Assembly (NCBI GenBank): GCA_019096065.1
Contig: JAGUCH010000008.1
Span: 67,001-131,000 of the forward strand
Origin: Paracyclopina nana
Lineage: Eukaryota; Arthropoda; Copepoda; Cyclopoida; Cyclopettidae
Direction of reading: 5' to 3'
Length of the DNA: 64,000 nucleotides
The notes under the pieces were generated by a model. It was not told where the DNA came from. It saw nothing but the letters and a program-made list of their open reading frames with translations, and searched no databases. The position numbers and the translations under genes were made by a program. Below, in pieces: positions 52,374 through 63,184 of the stretch (within the stretch, counting starts at the first letter, position 1; every line of letters starts with the position of its first letter).

Positions 52374-54561
52374 ATGCTGCCAAAGGGTGGAAACCAAACT
52401 GATGATGGGTCCATGTCCATCGAAGAAGCCTTCATGATGAACTCAGAGGACTTTGTGGATCCCTACGTGTTCTACTTTGATGGCATCGCCTTGACCACTG
52501 TGTCAACATTGGGCCTCATTGGCACCTCCATGTCCATTGTGGTCCTGCTGAAGCCCAGAATCAGAGACTTCTTCTCCAGTTTTCTCACTGCTTTGTCAGC
52601 CTTTGACTGCATCTTTCTCCTTGTTGCCATCGTCTACTTGGGTCTCCCCGCAATCTCAGCCTGGTATAATTGCTTTTCTCATCAACTACACCAGTTATTT
52701 TTCACTCCCAGGCATACCACAACAGACAAGAACAAGCAACGAACAAAAGTTATTATCAAGCAATTACCTAAAACATGCCAAATACGTCAATCCCCTTGAG
52801 AAATATCTAAAACATTAGCTTTCATGAGCATATTGAATTTGTAAAGAAAAGCATGGAGCCTAAAATAATAATTTTGGTCATATTTTAAAAGTGACATTTG
52901 AAGACTCCGCCCCCCAACTTTTGGGGGAGTGGACACCTCTGCCTGCCACTATATAACTTATCAGATTTCTATGGACTTTTTTGCAGGTTTGGCCACAATG
53001 TGTACGCCCGAATTGTCCCCATTTGCCATGGAACTCTGCACATTGCCCGGACTGGTTCAGTTTATGTGACAATGGCAGTCACAATTGAGCGCTATTTCGC
53101 CATTGTTCACCCCCTCAAAGACTTCAAATTGAAAAAGGCCCTTTTACCCCTGGCAGTGGCCTTTGCTGTCCTCTACAACGTTCCCAAGGCAAGCTATAGT
53201 ATGGCAATAATTGAGGCCAGGGGAAATGGGCCAATTATGTGGGGAGCGAGCGCGCGAAGCCCCACTCCCATGCACACTCAATAACCAAAATACAAAAATA
53301 AAGCACAGTACATCTAGGGAAAAACAAGGCTTGCGAGCAAAGTTCTCCCATTCTGTCATAAAGGGTTGATGTCTGACAACTTTGCGAGGATTGTTTTTGC
53401 ATGTTTGCTTTTTTTATCGCATTGCAGTTCTTTGAGATGGAAGTGTACGACTTCAAGCTTGGGCCAATTGAGCAGAAAGACGTCAGAAAAACAAACATGA
53501 GGAGAAACCCATACTACGCTACCTATTATGTCTTCTGGAGCAAGGTGGTCTTCATGGAGATCATTCCGTACTGCATGATTGTCATCCTGAATGGATTCAT
53601 CATCTCCAAGATCTACAGCTCGTACAAGTTTCGCAGACAATTTGTGCGAAAGCCTGGTGAGAAGCGACTCAGCATCCCTGTGATCAACACTGAGCATCAC
53701 GAGCCTCAAGGTACCACTAAACAAACATTGAACCAACTTTCTGTTTCTGTAACCATTTGTACTGTAGCCTCCACAACAACATCGACAGTGAATGGACTGA
53801 AATCCACCAGGTCCAGTTCCTTAACCAATAATGGCATCACTTCTCCAAGACAAAAATCAATAAAGCCCTCAGCCTCAGTGGGAAACCTGAAGCAGATCCA
53901 GCAACCAGAGAAATCCGAGCCGATTTTGGTTGTCATCCAGCCTGAAGAGGAAGAGGCTGAGTTGGCCTTGATTGACGACAGACAGAAGAGTTATGCAATG
54001 ACTCTGAACAATCCCTCCTTGTCGAGGACACCCTCAAGGTCTCCCTCGAGGATGACAAGTACTCCTCCCAACCTGAACAACAAGATGGCTGCAAGCAACC
54101 ATTTGCTGAAGCCTCATGAAATCGACTTGGCTCTCACCCTCATTGCCATTTCGCTCATGTTCATCGTGTGCCAAAGCGTCAAAGTCATTCCGGACATCTA
54201 TGAAATGGTGGAATGTGACCACTTTGAGCTGGCTGCAGCTGACAACGACATGGATCAAATGTGCCAAATGTCATCAACTTTCATTGACTTCTTGGTCAGC
54301 CTGGGCAACTTGTTTTGCTGCTTGAACTCAGCCTGCAACTTTTTGTTCTACATGCTGAGAGGCAAGAAGTTTCGTGACGCCTTCTGCCAGACGTACTTCT
54401 GCAAGAAGGACCGCTTCAGGCCCACTTCTCCCACGGGTGCTTCAATGCATACCACAGACCCAAACACCAGGTACACAACATCGTTGCTGGCCACAAATGT
54501 AAGGACCAACCACGGCTCATCAACTGGAGGGAGGAGGTCATCAAAAAAGGGATTTGTCTAA
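52374..54561 (+). CDS. Class A neuropeptide GPCR, FMRFamide-receptor-like
   Basis: A seven-helix receptor of the plasma membrane, probably for an RFamide-type neuropeptide. Three exons: 52374-52663, 52987-53188, 53428-54561; 541 aa. Exon 1: Asn-bearing N-terminus (NQT), TM1 (about 38-60) and TM2. Exon 2: TM3 ending ERY (131-133, the DRY position) followed by FAIVHPL, and TM4. Exon 3: FFEMEVYDF at the start of the second extracellular loop, TM5 (VVFMEIIPYCMIVILNGFII), a long third intracellular loop rich in Ser/Thr/Pro, TM6, and TM7 with NSACNFLFYMLRGKKFR in place of NPxxY. That TM7 end and NVPKFFE are typical of FMRFamide-type receptors. The exon 2 donor is AAG|GC, giving a GC-AG intron. TM6 and TM7 are separated by an acidic loop (ECDHFELAAADNDMDQMC). 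Downstream lie three decayed copies of the gene's own 3' end. Confidence 0.88.
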
Positions 54562-54599
54562 CTTCCAGTCCTTACGAACTGCTCAGATGAGTCAATCCG

Positions 54600-55085
54600 G
54601 ACTTTTGACTCCATGAAATGTGACCACTTTTAGCAGGCTGCAGCTGACAACAACATGGATCAAATGTGCCAAATGCCATCGACTTTCATCGACTTCTTGG
54701 TCAGCCTGAGCAACTTGTTTTGCTGTTTGAACTCAGCCTGCAGCTTTTTGTTCTACATGCTGAGAGGCAAGAAGCTGACAACGACATGGATTGAATGTGC
54801 TGAGCAACATCGACTCTTGACTTCTTGGTCAGTCTTGATGATTTCATTCAAATCAGCTCTTAACTTTGCTGTAAAAATGCTGAGTGACGTACTTTTGCCT
54901 AAAGGCCAGGATCAGGCGCCAAAGGACCTATGATGTGTACCACAGCCCCAAGCACAAGGTACACAACATTGTTGCTGGCCACAAATGCAAGGACCAACCA
55001 CGGCTCATCAACTGGAGGGAGGAGGTCATCAAAAAAAGGATTTGTCTAGCTTCCAGTCCTTAAGAACTGCTCAGATGAGTCAATC
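54600..55085 (+). pseudogene. Tandem 3'-end duplicate of the GPCR gene, copy 1
   Basis: About 488 bp derived from the last part of the GPCR exon (from TGTGACCACTTT through TM7, the tail, stop and flank). An in-frame TAG follows CCACTTT, so it cannot extend the receptor. Still-open segment 54655-54933 keeps FLVSLSNLFCCLNSACSFLF and MLRGKK. After GGCAAGAAG a short piece of the unit start is inserted again (CTGACAACGACATGGATTGA), so the unit has an internal partial repeat. Confidence 0.85.
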
Positions 55086-55540
55086 CGGACTTTTGACTCC
55101 ATGAAATGTGACCACTTTTAGCAGGCTGCAGCTGACAACAACATGGATCAAATGTGCCAAATGTCATCAACTGTCATCGACTTCTTGGTCAGCCTAGGCA
55201 ACTTGTTTTGCTGTTTGAACTCAGCCTGCAGCTTTTTGTTCTACATGCTGAGAGGCAAGAAGCTGACAACGACATGGATTGAATGTGCTGAGCATCATCG
55301 ACTCTTGACTTCTTGGTCAGTCTTGATGATTTCATTCAAATCAGCTCTTAGCTTTGCTGCAAAAATGCTGAGAGACGAACTTTTGCCCAATGGTCAGGAT
55401 CAGGCGCCAAAGGACCTATGATGTGCACCACAGACCCAAACACAAGGTACACAACATCATTGCTGGCCACAAATGCAAGGATGAACCACAGCTCATCAAA
55501 TGGAGTACTTAAGAACTGTTAAGATGAGTCAATCCGGACT
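55086..55540 (+). pseudogene. Tandem 3'-end duplicate of the GPCR gene, copy 2
   Basis: Near-identical to copy 1, including the TAG and the internal partial repeat. GATGAGTCAATCCGGAC anchors lie at about 54587, 55075 and 55523. The TM7 segment is retained (55143-55421). Its high identity to copy 1 suggests a recent duplication or ongoing conversion. Confidence 0.85.
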
Positions 55541-55790
55541 TTTGTGTCTATGAAATGTGACCAGTTTTAGTAGGCTGCAGCTGACAACGACATGGCTTAA
55601 ATGTCCTGAGCATCATCGTCTCTTGACTTCTTGGTCAGTCTTGATGATTTCTTTCAAATCACAAAAATGCTGAGAGACGAACTTTTGCCCAATGGTCAGG
55701 ATCAGGCGCCAAAAAATACATGAGGACCAACCCTATGAGTTCTGCTGGAGGGAATAGGTCATCAAAAAAAGGAGATTTGTCTAGTTAGCC
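55541..55790 (+). pseudogene. Tandem 3'-end duplicate of the GPCR gene, copy 3 (truncated)
   Basis: Shorter and more diverged: ATGAAATGTGACCAG, GCTGCAGCTGACAACGACAT, then only the internal partial repeat, CAGGATCAGGCGCCAAA and GTCATCAAAAAAAGGA. The TM7 segment has been lost. Confidence 0.75.
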
Positions 55791-55799
55791 CCTATTCCC

Positions 55800-56540
55800 T
55801 CTCAACAGGAGTTTGTTGTTGTTTTAAGCTTAAGCTCATGCTGTCAGCGAAAAAATTCAAAGTTTATAACCAATCCCCCTTGTTTGGCGATGGCAGCAAA
55901 ATAATTGATAAAAAGTGATATCTGTTATGAGTGTATATTTTCTGATGTTATGGTAATCAATTAGAAGCGTAAATAAAGAAGCTTTAATGTGCAATATGTA
56001 CTGTAGAAGTGTTAGGTGGGCGCGCACTACGCGGTCTCGCCCCCAACATTGCTGATTTACTTGTTTGTAAACAACGGATTTGTGAGCTGGATTTTCTCGT
56101 GAAAATGGCTGATGCACTTAGTTGCTAGTTTGGAGAATGGAATGTTACTCATAACCTTCACTGAGAATGTCAAGAATAGCCAGAAGCCAAAAAGGCCAGA
56201 AAAGCCTCAAAACACTGTAAATATATCCTGCAAAAATCCATCTTAATTAAGCTGCAGCAAACATAAAATAAGGTAATTCTCTGGGTCTTAGCTTAATTGC
56301 CAAGAAGATAGATAGAAACCTGGAGTCTGATCCTAAGAAAATGGCCCAAAAAATAAGTCAATTTTTTTGGATTTTTTTCTTAAATTGACTGAAAAAATTT
56401 TTTTTTCAATTTCTCCATTTTCATATTTTACAAAAAAAAAACAAAGGGACTTTTTTGCCAAAAAAAAAATTAAATCAAAAAGTTTCATTTTTGGTTTCAG
56501 CTGTGCTTAGAATATTGTGAACTTTGTGCATTGTATTGGG
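55800..56540. other. Intergenic spacer, GC hairpin, no gene
   Basis: Between converging genes (GPCR + and DEG/ENaC -). A GC hairpin with TGGGCGCGCACTACGCGG lies at 56016-56047. AATAAA is near 55971 (plus). Homopolymer A/T tracts fill 56370-56470. Confidence 0.5.
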
Positions 56541-56556
56541 GATTAACAAAGTTTTT

Positions 56557-59500
56557 TCATGCTTGTTTTGCCTCGAGTTTTTTGATGGAGGTCTCCATCA
56601 TCAAGCTGAGAAATTCCGCGAAATTCCAGAAGGAGAGGCCAATGAATAATCCAACATGGCCGCCAATTTCAGCAATCAGAGACAAAGTTGTGTACAACTC
56701 GAGCTCCTCAGAAAACATTGTTCTTGTCGCGTAATATAAATACAGCTGACCATAATTCCTCTCTGGTATGACCTGAAAAAATGATCAATATTAAATATTA
56801 TTCAAAATATTATCAGGGTTTATAAATTAAAAAGTGGTTTATATCCTTAATTTAGGTTCAGATGAAGAAATTATGAAAAGTGCAGGAATGACTGGGATTC
56901 GAACCTCAGAGGGCTGGATTTTGAATCCAACACTCTAACCACTGAGCTACAAACATTTTGTAGCGTTTTTTAGATTATACAAAAGCATTAACCAAGCTGG
57001 GGAACATACAATAGGGCTGTTAAAATTGAAAATAACAGTTCTCGCAGGCTCGGGCTGCTAAAGCTCCGCTCGTGCTTTCCCATTTTACCATCCTCCCTCA
57101 GCTATTGAGCGGACTTTATGGTCCCGATATAAAAAAAAGTTACCTCATAGTTTTTGGCACCCAGATTGACCATCAACGTTTCACAGGGAATTGGACAATC
57201 GTCCAGCTGATTGGTCACTCTGTTCCAGGCCTCCCAAAAAGTGGCATTGATATTTTGCGGCTGTTTGCAAATGTTGACAGCTGGCAAGACCCAAGGCACT
57301 GTGCAACCCTGTTCACTGGGGGTATTTTCTTGCATCACCCTCACCAAGGCTGAGTACATGCACTGGTCATAGTTTGCAAACTCGCAACTTTTCCCGCCTT
57401 TTCGGGCCTTGGCAAGCATCCTTCAAACAATTCGAATTTGCCGAAAATTGATATAATTTTACAAACTTGAAACATTTTGCCAAAATTGAAATATTTTGCC
57501 AAAAATTCATATATTTTGTCAAAAATTGAAATATTTTGTCAAAAATTGAAATATTTTGTCAAAAATTGAAATATTTTGTCAAAAATTGAAATGTTTTGTC
57601 AAAAATTGAAATGTTTTGTCAAAAATTGAAATGTTTTGTCAAAATTGAAAAATTTTGCCAAAATTGAAATATTTTGCCAAAATTGAAATATTTTGCCAAA
57701 ATTGAAATATTTTGCCAAAAATTCATATATTTTGTCAAAAATTGAAATATTTTGTCAAAAATTGAAATATTTTGTCAAAAATTGAAATATTTTGTCAAAA
57801 TTGAAATATTTTGTCAAAATTGAAATATTTTGTCAAAATTGAAATATTTTGTCAAAATTGAAATATTGTGTCAAAAATTGATATAATTTGTCAAAAATTG
57901 AAATATTTTGTCAAAATTGAAATATTGTGTCAAAAATTGATATAATTTGTCAAAAATTGAAATATTTTGTCAAAAATTGAAATATTTTGTCAAAAATTGA
58001 TAAAATTTGTCAAAATTGAAACGTTTTGTCAAAATTGAAACATTTGCCAAAAACAGTTTTTGCCATAAAATTGGCAGATTATGTCAAAAAGAAATTTAAA
58101 TTTCTTTTGTTGCTTAATGTTTTTTTATGAGTTACTTGATGTCGTGAAATGAGAGCTGGCTTTGAACTTTTTCACTCTTGAATATTTTGTAGCCCATTCT
58201 CCCAGACAAGTCTAGAAATTGGTCCTTTCTGTGAAAATACACCTTGACATCCTCCAAACTGTGGGAAAAGTAGTTAAAATGATCTGGAGAAAATGATATA
58301 TTTTTTGGAAATTACAAGTCAATTTTGGTGTAGTAAATGCCCAGGTTTCTGATCCGGTCAGCTGGGTAAAATGTGTAACATCTGCCAAAACTTCGGTGTC
58401 TTTGCTCACTCACTGAGGGATTCGATGAAGAGTTTAGGGTCAAGTCCAAGTAAGTTGACACCTCATTGTTGTCATCCTGCAAAATAAACAATTGAAAGTT
58501 TCATTGTCAAAAAAAACCCAAAACAATGAAACTTTTTTAAAACGAAAAGAGATCATATCAAAAAAATTGTCAAAATTGAAATATTTTGTCATAATGAAGT
58601 ACTGTGTACAAAAAATGAAGGTTTTTTGCCAAAAAAATGAAGTATTTTGCCAAAAAAATGAAGTATTTTGCCAAAAAAAATGAAGTATTTTGTCAAATAA
58701 TTGAAGTACTTTGTCAAAAAATTGAAATATTTTGTCAAAAATTGAAGCATTCTAATTGAAGAATTTTGTCAAAAAATTTGAAGTATTTTGTCAAAAAAAT
58801 TGAAATATTTTGTCAAAAATTAAAGTATTTTGTCAAAAAATTAAAGTATATTAATAGAATATACTTGTCCGACAACTTCATCTGTTATTGTCAGTCGATG
58901 GTATTTCCAGTTTTAGCAGATTTGATCCAGTTCCCAAGTCAGCCACTTAAAGATTTTAGATCTGTCTTGGTCAGAATTGACATTTTTAGTTAGAATTGAC
59001 ATTTTTAGTCAGAATTGACATTTTTAGTGAGAATTTACATTTTTAGTTAGAATTGACATTTTTTGTCAGAATTGACATCCTTATTCAATTGACATAATTG
59101 GTCAGAATTGACGGCATTGGTCAGAATTGACATTTTTAGTCATAATTGACATTATAGTCATAATTGACATTATAGTCATAATTGACATTATAGTCATAAT
59201 TGACATTATAGTCATAATTGACAATTTTAGTCAGAATTGACATTTTTAGTCAGAATTGACATTTTCAGTCAACAATTGACATTTTTAGTGATAATTGACA
59301 TTATAGTCATAATTGACAATTTTAGTCATAATTGACATTATAGTCATAATTGACATTATAGTCATAATTGACATTATAGTCATAATTGACAATTTTAGTC
59401 AGAATTGACATTTTTAGTCAGAATTGACATTTTTAGTCATAATTGACATTATAGTCATAATTGACATTATAGTCAGAATTGACATTTTTAGTCATAATTG

Positions 59501-61188
59501 ACATTGTAGTCATAATTGACAATTTTAGTCATAATTGACATTTTTAGTCAGAATTGACAATTTTAGTCAGAATTTGACATTTTCAGTCAACAATTGACAT
59601 ATTTAGTCATAACTGACATTTTTCGTCAGAATTGACATTTTTCGTCAGAATTGACATTTTTAGTCAGAATTGACATTTTCAGTCATAATTGACATTTTTA
59701 GCCATAATTGATACTTTTAGTCATAATTGACATTTTTAGTCATAATTGGCATTTCTAGTTCTAATTGACATTTTTAGTCATAATTGACATTTTAGTCATA
59801 ATTGACATATTTAGTCAACAATTGACAATTTAAGTCAGAATTGACATTTTTAGTCATAATTGCCTTTTTTAGCCAAAAACTAGTGCAAATAGACAACTTT
59901 TCAATAATATTGTTTTGCCGATGTAATTAGGGCTTACTGGGTCGGCTTTAAAGTATCTGATGTAGAACCTCTTCACCAGTTGATCCAGGTTAAAAGTGGC
60001 CAGGTGGAAGAGTTGGCTCTCGGTCACGTCCGTTTGGTTGCTGGTCCAGTTGAGGTTTTCTTTGAGGTTGTAGCCCTCGACGCTGCCAATGCCATGAGCC
60101 TGCAAAACGTCCAACTTGTAGCCCTCGCCCTCGGGGCAAATTGTCATGGCGGGAAACGCGGCCTCGTTTTGCGCCAAAATCCCAGAGGAAATGTACGTGG
60201 GCCCCGCAAGATACTTGACAACACACTGGGCCACCTGGGCAAAAAAAACCAAAATAATTAGTTATTTATTTGGAGCTGGGGCACGTAAAATAGGGTCACT
60301 AAGCTGAGCGAGGATTTTAAAATGGAAAAACACGAGTGCCACTTTATAAGCACGAGCGAAGTGAGTGCGTTAAAGAAATGAGTGTTTTTCCATTTTATCC
60401 GAGGTCAGCTATTAAATGACCCAATCTCACGTGCCCCAGCTCAAAATATACAATTTTATATTCTGTAATACGATTTTTGAGCGTTTTAATGAAGTGACCG
60501 GGCTGCCCTAGAAAATGCTGCTCGGTTTTTAGCTGCTATGTGAATAATATCACTGGCTCTCATGTGCTAGCATCCTGTGGTTCGGGAGCAATAAGGCTTT
60601 TAAAAACCCTTTTTTCTGAGGTACTATTTGGCACAATGGATAGAGGACTGGATTCTTGATTCAGCCGTCAAAGGTTCAAATCCCAGTCATGCCTTAACTT
60701 TTTCTGATTTCTTTATCGGGCTTAAATTATGTTAAAGTCCTGTAATAGCATACAATTTACTTCAAGTTTCCATAGCTCAATGGCTAGAGCATTGGAATTC
60801 TAATCCCACTATCTGAGGTTCGAATCTGGGTTGTTCTAACTTCTTTGAAATTCGGATTAGTTCCAGTGAACATGAGGGGCATAAAGTTGCCTTAATTTGA
60901 GTCCAGAGCAAAAATGCTCAGAAAAAACAGTGACATAAAAGAGCTGAGTCGGAGCAGTAAACTGAATTATAACAGGAGGAAATCTTTTTACAGTACATAA
61001 AATGAAATCTATGTTTTCACCTCAAATATTGTGATGACGAGTAAGACAATGAGGCAAATGAGATAAATGGATTTTTGAGCGGCTTTGATGAACCGGATTT
61101 TCCCTTTGTTTACTTTTTCCTCTCTGCTGCTGGTGAAATTTTGCGTCAAAACGGCGGGCGCAACTTCTGCCAATTTGCTGCTGGTCAT
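56557..61188 (-). CDS. DEG/ENaC (pickpocket-like) amiloride-sensitive sodium channel subunit
   Basis: One subunit of a trimeric cation channel of the plasma membrane. Exons recognised (minus strand): 61021-61188, 59938-60234, 58316-58476, 58136-58258, 57144-57420, 56557-56772. All are in phase and give 413 aa. Features: TM1 in exon 1 (about 41-55, IYLICLIVLLVITIF); FPAMTICP (83-90), the family's post-TM1 box; GRCYTFYP (a CYTFN-type box); cysteine-rich GCTVPWVLPAVNICK and DCPIPCETL; TM2 with GLFIGLS (383-389), where G-x-S is the selectivity filter. The tail is very short (WNFAEFLSLMMETSIKKLEA...). The family usually has 450-650 residues and a C-x-W-x-G-x-x-C segment before the CYTF box. That segment is missing here, so an exon between 58477 and 59937 may be unseen or lost, although the flanking exons join in phase. 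The ligand or stimulus is unknown. Confidence 0.87.
56884..56953 (-). pseudogene. tRNA-like sequence (Leu-CAA-like loop) in a DEG/ENaC intron
   Basis: A-box TAGCTCAGTGG, anticodon stem-loop TTGGA-TTCAAAA-TCCAG (CAA in the anticodon position), B-box GGTTCGAATCC. The acceptor and T stems do not pair well, so a tRNA-derived repeat is more likely than a working tRNA. Confidence 0.6.
57430..58075. repeat. 20-bp intron minisatellite (GTCAAAAATTGAAATATTTT)
   Basis: About 30 units of 19-20 bp (GTCAAAAATTGAAATATTTT and GCCAAAATTGAAATATTTT) fill intron 57421-58135. They start within about 10-20 bp of the acceptor at 57421. Confidence 0.95.
58560..58860. repeat. Related 20-bp array (GTCAAAAAATTGAAGTATTTT)
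   Basis: Same consensus as 57430-58075 but longer A runs and GAAGT in place of GAAAT. Located in intron 58477-59937, so two neighbouring introns share a related unit. Confidence 0.85.
58970..59870. repeat. 20-bp intron minisatellite (GTCAGAATTGACATTTTTA)
   Basis: About 45 units of GTCAGAATTGACATTTTTA and GTCATAATTGACATTATA in the second half of intron 58477-59937, ending about 70 bp before the donor at 59937. TCAATTATGA/TCATAATTGA dyads are frequent. Confidence 0.95.
60271..60441. mobile_element. 170-bp inverted-repeat MITE in a DEG/ENaC intron
   Basis: GAGCTGGGGCACGT at 60272 and its complement ending about 60443, with arms of about 65 bp (TAGGGTCA, AGCTGA, CGAGGAT, AAAATGGAAAAACAC). The loop carries GCACGAGCGAAGTGAGTGC. 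Related fragments: 11310-11355, 12885-12910, 57020-57115 and 62560-62640; GAGCTGGGGCACGTAAAGT also at 62685. Confidence 0.75.
60600..61020 (+). repeat. Duplicated segment with two tRNA-like boxes, copy 1
   Basis: Matches 62700-63110. tRNA-like 1: 60628-60693 (GGCACAATGGATAGAGG, B-box GGTTCAAATCC). tRNA-like 2: 60769-60837 (CATAGCTCAATGGCTAGAGC, B-box GGTTCGAATCT). Both are degenerate in their stems. Then GGATTAGTTCCAGTGAACAT, GAGGGGCAT and AAACTGAATTATAACA. Copy 1 lies in the first intron of the DEG/ENaC gene and ends at the exon 1 donor. Confidence 0.75.
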
Positions 61189-62090
61189 TTTGCGACGGCG
61201 GGAAAAAGTGAACTACTCGTGAATGTGACAATTATTAACCTGTCTATAATTAATGAGCAATAAAAAAATGGCCCATGACAACTGCAAAATAAGCGCGAAA
61301 TCGCACTTTCGCGGCTTTTTGAGGCAGATGCAAAAAATTAGCATTATTATTATTATAAAATGTTGCTTTAATGGGACTCTAATGACATGTCATTTTCTGC
61401 TGGCTGTTAAGGTGAAACAATATTTTCCCTTTATTATCAGATTAACGCCCTGATTGATTATTATCCTCATGCATTTATAATTAAGGGAAAGCTGCCCCAA
61501 AAGTGAACAATATTTTTTTTTGGTTAGGTATGAAGAATGTCATAGAATTACTCAAGCAAAAAAAACCTCGTTAACTTGACCTGAGTGCTTTTGTGGCCTT
61601 CGTTTCAGTGTATCATGTTAAAATTTGGCACTTTGTTGCTAGCAAAAGCTGGCTAACCTTGGCCCGGTCTTTAGTCATATTTTTGATAATTACAACGTAA
61701 CGGATTTCAACTGGTAAATAACGATTTGTTAAATAATTAGTGTTTGCTTTATTTTCAAAAATTCATAAGGTAGCAGAGTTTGTCGGGACATTCGGGTTGG
61801 TTCACTTCAATCAGCTGCGTTTTGTAACGGTAACGGCGAATCAAAAAACCGGTTTTCTGTTGGTTCTATGCTCAACGTACTGTAATAGTTATTTATATGA
61901 TGGAAAGCAATTTTCGCATGTATAATTCAGTTTACCAATTTGTCTCAGTTCATATTACTACACATATATAAAAGCTCTGACGTTTAACTTTATCAAGTGG
62001 CACACATTATAAAGTATTTTATAAGGTGTGTTGCTCCTCTGTTACAATGACATTGTCCAAGGAGTAAATCCAATTGCAGAAAAAAGGAGA
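61189..62090. other. 5' flank of the DEG/ENaC gene
   Basis: AT-rich. Probably contains the promoter, but no box stands out. No gene is seen. Confidence 0.5.
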
Positions 62091-62096
62091 AAAAAT

Positions 62097-62167
62097 GCCA
62101 AGTATGAGGATCGAACCCTGTACCCCAGGATTAGGAATCCAGCGCTCTACTGACTGAGCTACCATTA
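62097..62167 (-). pseudogene. tRNA-like sequence (Arg-CCT-like loop)
   Basis: TAGCTCAGTCAGTAGAGC, anticodon arm CTGGA-TTCCTAA-TCCTG (one mismatch), B-box GGTTCGATCC. The T stem is imperfect. Either a decayed tRNA gene or a SINE head. Confidence 0.55.
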
Positions 62168-62469
62168 CAGTTAGGAAAAATGGTGTTAAAATTACTTTTT
62201 ATTCTTCTTCTTCTAGGCTGAGCTAAGCTTAGTAGAAGAGTCTCTATCAGAGATACCAGACATAAATTTATCTAACAGATCTTTAAGCTCCAAAAAGTGC
62301 CAAATTCAAAATGCACAATTTTTAATTAATGGATAAACGCTTTCACTTACTCTTGCCCTACTGAGGGCCTCTCAACCCAAGCCTTCAAAGTAATGGATCA
62401 GATGCTAAGTCAAGATTGTCTGGTCTGGTAACTTCATTAACATTTGAAAATTACTTTCCATTACTAACC

Positions 62470-62675
62470 ATCATATAAAATCGTATATATATGTAAACAA
62501 ATTATAAAACAGGCTTACAAAATATCTGAGCTCATTTTGCAAAGTAAAAATCTCGTAGCATTACTTGGCTCTCGCAAGCTCGAGCCCGCAAAAATGCCAC
62601 TCGATTTTTACTTTACATAATTTGCTCAGCTATTTTATTAGCTTGTTTTATAAATTGTTTACATATATAAATAGA
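62470..62675. repeat. About 200-bp imperfect palindrome
   Basis: ATATATATGTAAACAAATTA at about 62485 pairs with ATAAATTGTTTACATATATA near 62649-62670. The arms continue inward through TATAAAACAGGCTTA, ATATCTGAGC and AAAGTAAAAATC, with a GCTCTCGCAAGCTCGAGCCC centre. Foldback or MITE-like. Confidence 0.7.
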
Positions 62676-62699
62676 TATTATTTCGAGCTGGGGCACGTA

Positions 62700-63110
62700 A
62701 AGTACTCGTGATTTAGGAGTCTAGGGTTCAAACACCAGTCATTCCTTAACTTTTTGATTTCTCTATTTTGCTTAAATTATGGTAAAGTCCTATACATATA
62801 GCATGCAATTTTCATGGTGTTTCCATAGCTCAGTGGTTAGAGTATTGGAATGCTGATCCAATTGTCTGAGGTTTGAATCTAGGATTATCCTCTCTTTTTC
62901 TTAACTTCTTTGGAATTTGGATTAGTTCCATGGAATATGAGGGGCATTAGATTTCTTAAAATCCCTCATATTTGATTCCGGGGCTGTTAAGTATTTAATG
63001 ACCCCCAAATTGCTTAGAAAGAACTGAAAGAGCTGAGTTGGATCGGTAAACTGAATTATAACACGAGGAAATTGTATTACAGTATATAAAATTATGAAAT
63101 CCGTTTCATG
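62700..63110 (+). repeat. Duplicated segment with tRNA-like boxes, copy 2
   Basis: Matches 60600-61020 throughout. The first tRNA-like box is eroded. The second (62821-62890; CATAGCTCAGTGGTTAGAG, anticodon arm TTGGA-ATGCTGA-TCCAA, GGTTTGAATCT) is better kept. Then GGATTAGTTCCATGGAATAT, GAGGGGCAT and AAACTGAATTATAACA. Confidence 0.75.
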
Positions 63111-63184
63111 ACAACTTTCAAGAGGATGTGTGAGCATCGAGCCAAATCTCGCCGTAACAATGAGTGTAAACCCGTTTCTTAGCT

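Noticed and set aside
57290-57310. GCACTGTGC as another copy of the CACAGTGG motif
   Set aside because: It lies in a DEG/ENaC exon, lacks the ATTATT part, and is explained by the coding sequence.
58861-58960. Non-repeat island in a DEG/ENaC intron as the missing channel exon
   Set aside because: It has a possible donor (CAA|GTATAT), but the needed frame has a stop (TGC TAA) and no acceptor follows it.
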